A stretch of DNA of 64,000 bases from Clostridiaceae bacterium Marseille-Q4145 (GTDB lineage: Bacteria; Bacillota; Clostridia; Lachnospirales; Lachnospiraceae), in contig JAGTTP010000001.1 of assembly GCA_018223365.1 (NCBI GenBank), forward strand, positions 1,507,910 to 1,571,909, in the 5' to 3' direction. Every line of letters starts with the position of its first letter. Positions within the stretch are counted from its first letter, which is position 1. Below, in pieces: positions 24,434 to 32,433 of the stretch. The notes below the pieces were generated by a model. It searched no databases and was not told the origin of the DNA. It saw only the letters and a list, made by a program, of their open reading frames with translations. Both the position numbers and the translations under genes were made by a program.

Positions 24434-24925
24434 ATGAGAATAGAAAAATTGTTAACTGCTATGATGGAATATGATCATAGAGATGTGCCGCGAATCCAAC
24501 ACTTTGTGAAAGTATATGAATTTGCCAGAATGATCGGACTCATGGAAGGGCTGGATTCGAAGACCCAGTTTACGCTGGAGAGTGCGGCAGTGGTTCATGA
24601 TATTGGAATCCATATTTCTGAGCAGAAATATGGAAGCAGCAGCGGAAAATATCAGGAGCTGGAAGGCCCGGCGGAGGCGAAAAAACTGTTGGACGGATTA
24701 GAATGGCCGGCAGATGTGACAGAGCGGGTCTGCTATCTGGTGGGCCATCACCATACCTATCATGATATGGACGGAATGGATTATCAGATTCTGGTGGAAG
24801 TGGATTTTCTGGTCAATCTTTTTGAAGATAAAGTGTCCCCGGACGGATGCAGAAATGCATACCACAAAATATTCCGGACGGAAAGCGGAAAACGGCTGTA
24901 TCGGACCATGTATCCGACAGTATAA
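24434..24925 (+). CDS. HD-domain phosphohydrolase
   Basis: A 163-residue protein with an HD motif (VVHDIGIH near residues 55-62), an upstream HF histidine, and later VGHHHTYHDMDG and VEVDFLVNL that complete the metal-binding set. The family hydrolyses phosphate esters or nucleotides. The substrate is unknown. AGGAG is seen before the ATG. It lies alone before the TetM-like gene. Confidence 0.82.
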   Translation: MRIEKLLTAMMEYDHRDVPRIQHFVKVYEFARMIGLMEGLDSKTQFTLESAAVVHDIGIHISEQKYGSSSGKYQELEGPAEAKKLLDGLEWPADVTERVCYLVGHHHTYHDMDGMDYQILVEVDFLVNLFEDKVSPDGCRNAYHKIFRTESGKRLYRTMYPTV

Positions 24926-24997
24926 CACCCTCTCCTCGACGAAATGCCCTCTTTCGTGTTATAATAATTAAATTATGACACGAGGGGGCATTTTGCA

Positions 24998-27730
24998 TTG
25001 AAACATCTTTGTATAGCAGTTTTGGCACATGTGGATGCGGGAAAGACAACGTTATCGGAAGCGATGCTGTATGAAAGCGGCACCATCCGGAAGCTGGGAA
25101 GAGTAGATAATAAAGACGCATTTCTGGACACCCACGAGCTGGAGCGGGCGAGAGGAATTACCATATTCTCAAAACAGGCAGAATTCACCCTTGGAGACTG
25201 GAAAGTAACATTGCTGGACACACCGGGCCATGCGGATTTTTCCGCAGAGATGGAGCGGACACTGCAGGTGCTGGACTATGCCGTACTGGTCATCAGCGGA
25301 GCAGATGGAGTACAGGGACATACGAGAACACTCTGGCGGCTGCTCAAACGCTATGGTGTTCCGGTGCTCCTGTTTGTGAATAAGATGGACCAGAATGGGA
25401 CCGATAAAGAACTGCTCATGGCGCAACTGAAGAAGGAACTGGATGACCGGTGCGTGGACTTTGACTGTGATCAGACATCCGGAGAGTTTCTGGAAAATGT
25501 GGCGGTCTGTGAGGAACAGGCGCTGGAACATTATCTTGAGCAGGGAACAGTTTCCGAGCAGACAATCCGGGAACTGATTCGTGACCGCCATGTATTTCCG
25601 TGCTATTTCGGATCAGCGCTGAAGCTCGACCGGGTGGATGAATTTCTGAGAGGTCTGGAGAAGTATGCTTATGTAGAAGAGCCTGAGCAGGAATTCGGCG
25701 CGCGGGTTTTTAAGATCAGCCGGGATGAGCAGGGAGGAAGATTGACCTGGCTTCGGGTGACCGGAGGAACGCTCAAAGTAAAAGATACCTTGAGTGGAAC
25801 GGCGGAGGAAGAAGAGTGGCAGGAAAAAGTAAATCAGATCCGTGTCTATTCCGGAACCAAATATGAGACGGTGAATGAGGCAGAAGCGGGAATGGTCTGC
25901 GCGGTAACAGGACTTACGAAGACGCGGGCCGGAGAAGGGCTTGGAACCGAGCATCACACCAACCTCCCGGTGCTGGAGCCGGTACTGAATTATAAACTGA
26001 CGCTGCCAAGAGACTGTGATCCGGTGCAGCTGCTTGGAAAATTGCGTCTTCTGGAAGACGAGGAACCGGAACTTCATATTCGATGGAATGAGAAACTACG
26101 GGAGATCGAAGTGCAGCTCATGGGCGAGGTGCAGATTGAGATTCTGAAAAAACTGATTCTGGATCGTTTTGGGGTGTCCGTGGATTTTGATGAAGGAAAT
26201 ATTGTATATAAGGAAACCATTGCCAATACGGTAGAAGGGGTGGGACACTTCGAACCGCTGCGCCACTATGCGGAAGTACATCTTCTCATGGAACCGGGGG
26301 AGCAGGGAAGCGGACTTCAGTTTGCGGCGGATTGCAGCGAAGATCTGCTGGACCGCAACTGGCAGCGACTGGTATTAACGCATCTGGAAGAACGGCAGCA
26401 TAAAGGCGTGCTTACAGGCTCGGATATTACAGATATGCGGATTACTCTGGTGGCAGGCCGTGCCCACCAGAAACATACAGAGGGCGGCGACTTCCGGCAG
26501 GCAACCTACCGGGCTGTCCGGCAGGGACTGATGCAGGCGGAAAGTGTATTGCTGGAGCCATGGTATGATTTTCGTCTGGAGGTGCCATCTGAGACACTGG
26601 GACATGCCATGATGGATTTGGAACGTATGGGTGCGGAGATGGGACTTCCGGAGCAGGAGGGTGATATGTCTGTGCTCGCTGGAGGTGTGGCAGTAGCCTG
26701 TATTAAGAATTATCAGAAAGAGATTAATTCTTATACAAAAGGAAGAGGCAGGCTGACCTGCATTTTCCGTGGCTATGGACGCTGCCACAACCCGGAGGAA
26801 GTGCGGGAAGAGACCTGCTATGATCCGGAAGCAGACCTTCGGAATCCGTCGTCTTCGGTATTCTGCTATCATGGGGCAGGAACCATTGTACCCTGGTATG
26901 AAGTACCGCAGCATATGCATCTGGAAAGCGTACTGCAGAAAAACGGCAGTCTGAGAGCATCTGCGATCCGGGAAAATCCGTTGGGAAATTTGAATGAGCC
27001 GGAAGAGAGACGCCGCCCGGCTGTGCCTTTGGGAAGCGTGGAGGACGAAGAAGAACTGCAGGCTATTATGCAACGGACCTTTGGAGAAGAAAAGCTCCGC
27101 CGTTATAACGACCATCCCGCTTCCAGAACTTATGGAACGGAAAAGCCGGAGAAAGCAAAACCCTACAAACCAAAAGAAAAATTGCCGGAATATTTTCTGG
27201 TGGATGGTTATAATGTCATTTTTGCATGGGAAGAATTAAGTGATCTGGCAAAAGTGAGCATTGCGGGAGCCAGAGAAAAGCTGCAGGATATCATGTGCAA
27301 TTATCAGGGCTTCCGAAAGTGCAATCTCATTCTTGTCTTCGATGCCTACCGGGTAGAAGGCCATGAAGAGGAGATCGTTCCTTATCACAATATCCACGTT
27401 GTCTACACCAAAGAAGCAGAGACGGCAGACAGTTATATAGAAAGAACAGCTCACCAGATTGGACGGAAATATCAGGTGACGGTGGCAACCTCCGACGGTC
27501 TGGAACAGATCATTATCCGTGGACAGGGCTGTGCCATGATGTCAGCGCGGGAGCTGAAAGAAGAGATCAACCGAATCAATCAGGAAATCCGCCGGGACTA
27601 CGTAGAACAATTTCCGGGCAGTAAAAATTATCTCTTTGATTACCTGCCGGAAGATCTGCAGAAACATCTGCAGGATGTACGGATGGGAAATGCAGAGTTT
27701 GGAAGTCATCAGAAGAAGCAAGAGGAATAA
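24998..27730 (+). CDS. TetM-like ribosomal-protection GTPase fused to a Rae1/YacP-like NYN domain
   Basis: A 910-residue protein. Residues 1 to about 640 are an EF-G/TetM-type GTPase, with AHVDAGKTT at 10-18, DTPGHADF near 74, NKMD near 127 and the later TetM-like domains. Residues from about 730 (EYFLVDGYNVIFAW) form a YacP/Rae1-type NYN domain. The acidic residues expected for its metal site are visible in VDGYNV, LVFDAYRV, ETADSY and TSDGLEQ. In Bacillus the stand-alone Rae1 is a ribosome-dependent mRNA endonuclease, so the fusion could enter the A site and cleave mRNA or clear drugs. Start TTG at 24998 has GAGGGGG upstream. Tetracycline resistance should not be assumed from this homology. 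Confidence 0.88.
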   Translation: MKHLCIAVLAHVDAGKTTLSEAMLYESGTIRKLGRVDNKDAFLDTHELERARGITIFSKQAEFTLGDWKVTLLDTPGHADFSAEMERTLQVLDYAVLVISGADGVQGHTRTLWRLLKRYGVPVLLFVNKMDQNGTDKELLMAQLKKELDDRCVDFDCDQTSGEFLENVAVCEEQALEHYLEQGTVSEQTIRELIRDRHVFPCYFGSALKLDRVDEFLRGLEKYAYVEEPEQEFGARVFKISRDEQGGRLTWLRVTGGTLKVKDTLSGTAEEEEWQEKVNQIRVYSGTKYETVNEAEAGMVCAVTGLTKTRAGEGLGTEHHTNLPVLEPVLNYKLTLPRDCDPVQLLGKLRLLEDEEPELHIRWNEKLREIEVQLMGEVQIEILKKLILDRFGVSVDFDEGNIVYKETIANTVEGVGHFEPLRHYAEVHLLMEPGEQGSGLQFAADCSEDLLDRNWQRLVLTHLEERQHKGVLTGSDITDMRITLVAGRAHQKHTEGGDFRQATYRAVRQGLMQAESVLLEPWYDFRLEVPSETLGHAMMDLERMGAEMGLPEQEGDMSVLAGGVAVACIKNYQKEINSYTKGRGRLTCIFRGYGRCHNPEEVREETCYDPEADLRNPSSSVFCYHGAGTIVPWYEVPQHMHLESVLQKNGSLRASAIRENPLGNLNEPEERRRPAVPLGSVEDEEELQAIMQRTFGEEKLRRYNDHPASRTYGTEKPEKAKPYKPKEKLPEYFLVDGYNVIFAWEELSDLAKVSIAGAREKLQDIMCNYQGFRKCNLILVFDAYRVEGHEEEIVPYHNIHVVYTKEAETADSYIERTAHQIGRKYQVTVATSDGLEQIIIRGQGCAMMSARELKEEINRINQEIRRDYVEQFPGSKNYLFDYLPEDLQKHLQDVRMGNAEFGSHQKKQEE

Positions 27731-27732
27731 CT

Positions 27733-28383
27733 ATGGAACGAAATATTGACATGAAGGAAGTGTCAGATGGAAAATTATATACCTCCAACGACATGGTGAA
27801 GGCAGACTGCGGCGGCTGTGAGGGCTGTTCTGTCTGCTGCCGTGGAATGGGAGAATCCATTGTGCTGGACCCTCTGGATATCCACCGTTTATGTTGTGGA
27901 TTAGGGACCGATTTTAACGGACTCATGGTGGATAAGATCGAATTAAACATTGTGGACTGCCTGATTCTGCCAAATCTTAAGATGGCAGGGGAGAAGGAAG
28001 CCTGTTCCTTTTTAAATAAGGATGGGCGCTGCTCGATTCACGGATTCCGCCCGGGTATCTGCAGATTATTTCCGCTGGGGAGAATCTACGAAGATGGTTC
28101 TTTTAAATACTTTCTTCAGGTTCATGAATGTCCCAAGCCGGACAAATCAAAAGTAAAGGTGAAGAAATGGCTGGATACGCCGGATCTGAAGCAGTACGAA
28201 GCCTTTGTCAGGGACTGGCACTATTACTTGAAAGATCTGGAAACCCAGGTGAAGAAAGCACCGGATCAGATGAAGCAGATCAGTATGGGCGTGCTGCAGA
28301 AATTTTACCTGACACCCTATACTCCGGATGGAAATTTCTATGAGGAATTCAATAAACGGCTGCAGACAGCAAAAAATACTTGA
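27733..28383 (+). CDS. YkgJ-family cysteine-cluster protein
   Basis: A 216-residue protein whose N-terminal half holds the cysteine cluster DCGGCEGCSVCCRGMG (about residues 24-39), with further cysteines in CSFLNKDGRCSIHGFRPGIC. This is the CxxxCxxCC-type pattern of zinc/iron-chelating YkgJ proteins. The biochemical role of the family is poorly defined. The ATG lies 2 bases after the TetM-Rae1 stop, so the two are co-translated and possibly linked in function. Confidence 0.85.
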   Translation: MERNIDMKEVSDGKLYTSNDMVKADCGGCEGCSVCCRGMGESIVLDPLDIHRLCCGLGTDFNGLMVDKIELNIVDCLILPNLKMAGEKEACSFLNKDGRCSIHGFRPGICRLFPLGRIYEDGSFKYFLQVHECPKPDKSKVKVKKWLDTPDLKQYEAFVRDWHYYLKDLETQVKKAPDQMKQISMGVLQKFYLTPYTPDGNFYEEFNKRLQTAKNT

Positions 28384-28410
28384 CCTTATAGTTACTATAT
28401 CCCTTAGTAT
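28380..28410 (+). promoter_or_regulatory. MerR-type promoter with 19-bp spacer and dyad operator
   Basis: TTGACC at 28380-28385 and TAGTAT at 28405-28410 are separated by 19 bases, the over-long spacing recognised by MerR activators. A perfect dyad TATAGT-T-ACTATA lies at 28387-28399 within the spacer. This suggests autoregulation of the gene starting at 28436. Confidence 0.7.
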
Positions 28411-28435
28411 CAAAGAAAAATAGATGGAGGTTATT

Positions 28436-29305
28436 ATGGTAACGATTAAGGAAGCGGAGATGCAGACAGGGATTACAAAGCAGAATATACGGTATTATGA
28501 AAAGATAGGTTTATTGCAGCCGTCGAGGGAACAGGAAAATAAGTACCGGAATTACAGAGAGGAAGATATCAGAAGACTGAAACTGATCTTTCTCTTTCGG
28601 AAGCTTGATATGCCGCTGGAGGAAATCCGGCAGCTCCTTGAGGGAACCATAGAATTGCAGGATGCACTTCAGATGCAGAAAGAGATGCTTGTGGAAAGAC
28701 AGCAGAAGCTGCAGGCGGCAATTTCTTTCTGCGGACAGATCGAAGAGAAGGAGCTTACACAGCTGGATGTGGACGGGTATCTGAGTAAAATAAAAACCGA
28801 GGAGAAAAACGGACATTATTTTGCAGATATTCTTCAGGATTATAAAAAAGTATTGCAAAGTGAAAGTCTTCGTGAGTTCAGTTTTTCTCCGGAGGATTTT
28901 TGTACAACACCCCGGCAGATGACGGAACAGCTCTTCCTGTATGCGGAACAGCATCATTTGAATCTGGTAATTACAAAAGAAGGCATGTATCCGGAATTTA
29001 CCATTGACGGAAGAGCGTACCGGGCATACCGTGTATGCGGCAGAATGGGAATGGTAATCCACGGAGAACTGCTTCATCCGGAGTTATATAAGCCGGAAAA
29101 TATCCCGGAGAAACGATATCAGATACTGAGGATGATTTCCAAACTGATGATTCCGGTACTGATATTCCTGCTTGTTTTTCTGCCGCGTATATTGCCATTG
29201 TTGAAAGATGATCTGCTAAATGCAGCAGTATCTCTTCTTGGTCTGGCAGGATTTGCAGCATATTTGGTTTATCTGGCAATTTTGTATAAAAATTACGATT
29301 CATAA
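28436..29305 (+). CDS. MerR-family regulator with C-terminal membrane segments
   Basis: A 289-residue protein. The N-terminal winged HTH (residues 1-70, KEAEMQTGITKQNIRYYEK) is followed by a coiled-coil dimerisation helix, a middle domain of about 100 residues, and two hydrophobic helices near the end (LMIPVLIFLLVFLPRILPLL, then LLGLAGFAAYLVYLAILY). It may sense a membrane signal. GGAGG precedes ATG 28436. No target gene follows on the same strand before the terminator, so it may act mainly on itself and on unlinked genes. Confidence 0.85.
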   Translation: MVTIKEAEMQTGITKQNIRYYEKIGLLQPSREQENKYRNYREEDIRRLKLIFLFRKLDMPLEEIRQLLEGTIELQDALQMQKEMLVERQQKLQAAISFCGQIEEKELTQLDVDGYLSKIKTEEKNGHYFADILQDYKKVLQSESLREFSFSPEDFCTTPRQMTEQLFLYAEQHHLNLVITKEGMYPEFTIDGRAYRAYRVCGRMGMVIHGELLHPELYKPENIPEKRYQILRMISKLMIPVLIFLLVFLPRILPLLKDDLLNAAVSLLGLAGFAAYLVYLAILYKNYDS

Positions 29306-29350
29306 AAAATGCCACAGTCTCATCATTTGGATGATTCTGTGGCATTTTTT
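29306..29350. terminator. Bidirectional terminator between merR and dapL
   Basis: AAAAAATGCCACAG pairs with CTGTGGCATTTTTT around a hairpin-forming loop. The T-tract and A-tract serve both convergent genes. Confidence 0.9.
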
Positions 29351-29356
29351 GTATAT

Positions 29357-30562
29357 TTAACCAAACAGTTTTTCAAACCGCTTCATAGCTTCTACGGTTT
29401 TCTCGTAGTTACCAAAGGAAGTCAGACGGAAGTAGTTCTTACCATTCTCACCGAAGCCTGCGCCCGGGGTTCCTACTACCTGGATGTTCTGAAGCAGGTA
29501 GTCGAAGCATTCCCAGGACTCCATACCCTTCGGACACTCGAACCAGATGTAGGGAGAGTTAATGCCGCCGAAGAAGCGGATGCCAAGTTTTGTCATGGTA
29601 TCAGCAATGACTTTGGCATTTCTCTTATAATAGTTAATATTTTCCTGGCATTCCTTGATGCCTTCCTCGGAGAAGACAACTTCGGCACCTTTCTGCACTA
29701 TATAGGAGGTGCCGTTGAATTTGGTGCACTGACGGCGGTTCCACATAGCGTTCAGGGACATTTCCTCACCATTGGAAGCTTTGAAGGTCAGTTCCTTCGG
29801 AACAACGGTGTAACCACAACGGGTTCCGGTAAATCCTGCGGTTTTGGACAGAGAACAGAATTCAATGGCACATTTCTTTGCTCCCTCGATAGCGAAGATG
29901 CTTCTCGGAAGCTCCGGGTCAGAGATAAATGCCTCATAGGCGGAATCAAACAAGATAACAGCGTCGTTAGCCAGCGCATAATCCACCCATTCTTTCAGCT
30001 GCGCTTTATTGTAGCAGGCACCGGTCGGATTGTTTGGAGAACACAGATAAATGACGTCCGCATGCTGATCTTTATTTGGCATGGGGAGAAAGCCGTTTTC
30101 TGCATTTCCAGCCATGTAGGTGACACTGTTTCCAGCCATGATATTGGTATCCACATAAACCGGATAAACCGGATCAGGAACGAGGACGATGTTGTCATGA
30201 CCAAACAGATCGGTGATGTTTCCGGTATCACTCTTTGCGCCATCAGATACGAAGATGTCGCCCGGATCTACTTCAACTCCATTTTTCTTATAGTAAGCAG
30301 CAATGGCATTTCTGGTCTCTTCATAACCCTGTTCCGGACCGTAGCCTTTAAAGGTTTCGGCACTTGCCATAGCCTCGACTCCTTCATGGAGCGCATCAAT
30401 TACCACTTTTCCAAGGGGAAGTGTTACATCACCGATTCCAAGACGGATAATCTGTGCTCCTTTTTCCGGGTTGGCTTCTTTGTAAGCAGCGGTACGATGG
30501 GCGATTTCGGAGAAGAGATAACTTGCTTTCAGATTCAGATAATTTTCATTTAATTTTGGCAT
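29357..30562 (-). CDS. dapL: LL-diaminopimelate aminotransferase
   Basis: A 401-residue PLP enzyme that converts tetrahydrodipicolinate directly to LL-diaminopimelate, bypassing the acyl intermediates of lysine synthesis. The N-terminus MPKLNENYLNLKASYLFSEI and the PLP lysine region SLSKTAGFTGTRCG are characteristic. AAAGGA precedes the ATG. With dapA and dapB at 59447-61113 it completes the short DapL route. The two loci are separate, and only the latter shows a lysine riboswitch. Confidence 0.94.
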   Translation of the reverse strand: MPKLNENYLNLKASYLFSEIAHRTAAYKEANPEKGAQIIRLGIGDVTLPLGKVVIDALHEGVEAMASAETFKGYGPEQGYEETRNAIAAYYKKNGVEVDPGDIFVSDGAKSDTGNITDLFGHDNIVLVPDPVYPVYVDTNIMAGNSVTYMAGNAENGFLPMPNKDQHADVIYLCSPNNPTGACYNKAQLKEWVDYALANDAVILFDSAYEAFISDPELPRSIFAIEGAKKCAIEFCSLSKTAGFTGTRCGYTVVPKELTFKASNGEEMSLNAMWNRRQCTKFNGTSYIVQKGAEVVFSEEGIKECQENINYYKRNAKVIADTMTKLGIRFFGGINSPYIWFECPKGMESWECFDYLLQNIQVVGTPGAGFGENGKNYFRLTSFGNYEKTVEAMKRFEKLFG

Positions 30563-30595
30563 GGCGTATGAATCCTTTCCTAAAATAAATATGAC

Positions 30596-32203
30596 TTATT
30601 TGTTGTTTGCTGCCAGTGCAGCTGCCACAAATCCTTTGAACAGCGGATGCGGACGGTTCGGTCTGGATTTCAGCTCCGGATGAGCCTGGGTAGCAATGAA
30701 AAACGGATGGTTTGGCAGCTCGATGATTTCTACAATTCTTCCATCCGGTGACAGCCCGGAAAGTGCCATTCCATGATCAACAAGGGTGGAACGGAAATCG
30801 TTGTTTACTTCATAGCGATGACGATGACGTTCGTGGATCAGCTCCTCACCATACAGCTCATAAGCTTTGGAGGTTTTGTCCAGTACGCATGGGCAGGAGC
30901 CAAGACGTAAGGTTCCGCCGATATCTTCCACACCGTTCTGATCAGGCATCAGTGCAATGACCGGATAAGGGGTATTGGGATCCAGCTCAATACTGTGGGC
31001 GCCCTCCAGACCAATGACGTGGCGGGCGAACTCTACGATAGAAAGCTGCATGCCAAGACACAGTCCCAGGAATGGAATATTGTGTTCACGGGCATACTGG
31101 ATTGCAGTAATTTTTCCTTCGATTCCACGATAGCCAAAACCACCAGGAACCAGGATACCGCTCACATCAGAGAGCAGTTCATTCACATTCTCTGGAGTTA
31201 CGGTCTCGGAGTCGATCCATTTAATATTGACAACGGCATGATTGTCGATACCGCCGTGTTTCAACGCCTCCACTACGGAAATATAAGCGTCGTGAAGCTG
31301 GATGTATTTTCCAACCAGTGCAACCGTAACTTCCGTTGTCGGGTGGCGAAGCTTATTCACCATCTCGGTCCAGTCGGTCAGATCCGGCTCCGGACACGGC
31401 AGATTCAGGCACTCGCAGGCTACCTGGGCAAGATGCTCCTGCTCCATGGCAAGGGGTGCTTCATAAAGGTATTCTACATCAAGATTCTGCAGTACATGAT
31501 CTTTCGGCACATTACAGAACAGAGCAATCTTATCCTTGATTCCCTTTTCCAGTGGAAGCTCTGTACGGCATACAATGATGTCCGGCTGAATTCCCATTCC
31601 CTGCAGCTCTTTGACAGAAGCCTGGGTTGGTTTGGTTTTCATTTCACCGGAGGCTTTCAAATAAGGAATCAGAGTTACATGGAGAAGGATGGCATTCTCA
31701 TGTCCTACTTCATGCTGGAACTGACGAATTGCCTCCAGAAATGGCTGGCTCTCAATGTCACCGACAGTTCCGCCAATTTCAATGATGGCAATGTGCGTAT
31801 CATCGGAAGTAAAATTCCGATAGAAACGGCTCTTGATTTCATTGGTGATATGCGGAATAACCTGTACAGTCCCTCCGCCATAGTCACCGCGGCGTTCCTT
31901 CTGAAGAACAGACCAGTAAACCTTACCAGTTGTTACATTGGAGTTTTTATCCAGGCTCTCGTCGATGAAGCGCTCATAATGTCCCAGATCAAGGTCGGTC
32001 TCGGTACCGTCATCGGTAACAAAAACCTCTCCGTGCTGTACCGGGTTCATAGTACCGGGGTCGATATTGATGTAAGGATCGAATTTCTGCATGGTTACTT
32101 TGTATCCACGCGCTTTCAGAAGACGTCCCAGGGATGCGGCGGTAATTCCTTTGCCAAGTCCTGATACAACGCCTCCAGTGACAAATACATACTTTACTGG
32201 CAT
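30596..32203 (-). CDS. pyrG: CTP synthase
   Basis: A 535-residue enzyme forming CTP from UTP, ATP and glutamine. The N-terminal synthase domain starts KYVFVTGGVVSGLGKG. The C-terminal class I amidotransferase has the nucleophile in FLGLCLGMQ and the catalytic His/Glu region near the end. AGGAGG lies upstream of the ATG. It probably forms a separate unit from dapL, 33 bases downstream on the same strand. Confidence 0.97.
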   Translation of the reverse strand: MPVKYVFVTGGVVSGLGKGITAASLGRLLKARGYKVTMQKFDPYINIDPGTMNPVQHGEVFVTDDGTETDLDLGHYERFIDESLDKNSNVTTGKVYWSVLQKERRGDYGGGTVQVIPHITNEIKSRFYRNFTSDDTHIAIIEIGGTVGDIESQPFLEAIRQFQHEVGHENAILLHVTLIPYLKASGEMKTKPTQASVKELQGMGIQPDIIVCRTELPLEKGIKDKIALFCNVPKDHVLQNLDVEYLYEAPLAMEQEHLAQVACECLNLPCPEPDLTDWTEMVNKLRHPTTEVTVALVGKYIQLHDAYISVVEALKHGGIDNHAVVNIKWIDSETVTPENVNELLSDVSGILVPGGFGYRGIEGKITAIQYAREHNIPFLGLCLGMQLSIVEFARHVIGLEGAHSIELDPNTPYPVIALMPDQNGVEDIGGTLRLGSCPCVLDKTSKAYELYGEELIHERHRHRYEVNNDFRSTLVDHGMALSGLSPDGRIVEIIELPNHPFFIATQAHPELKSRPNRPHPLFKGFVAAALAANNK

Positions 32204-32375
32204 ATGACTGATTCCTCCTGAATGTATCTATTTAAAAAATTTACCAAATTAAAAAAAACATTATTTATTATATCTCCGCTAGCCTTAAAAATCCATAAAA
32301 ACAGACTAAAAATTTTATGGTTTTTAGCTTTATATTAATTTAATAAATAGACACTAAATTTTCGTCGAAGGTGTA

Positions 32376-32404
32376 TTGATTTATAAAAGAAGGTTCACTA
32401 TAAT
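32376..32404 (+). promoter_or_regulatory. Promoter for ftsH
   Basis: TTGATT and TATAAT are separated by 17 bases. The -10 ends 29 bases before the ftsH start. Confidence 0.7.
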
Positions 32405-32433
32405 AAGAAGTGCTACGCGCAAGGAGGAAAGAG

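Noticed and set aside
24998..27730. Calling this gene tetracycline resistance
   Set aside because: Homology to TetM is real, but the fused NYN domain and chromosomal housekeeping context make a resistance function unsupported.
29309..30553. 414-codon plus-strand frame opposite dapL, and a similar 389-codon frame opposite pyrG (30995-32164)
   Set aside because: Both are antisense to strongly conserved enzymes and cross the terminator or gene ends; no protein features.
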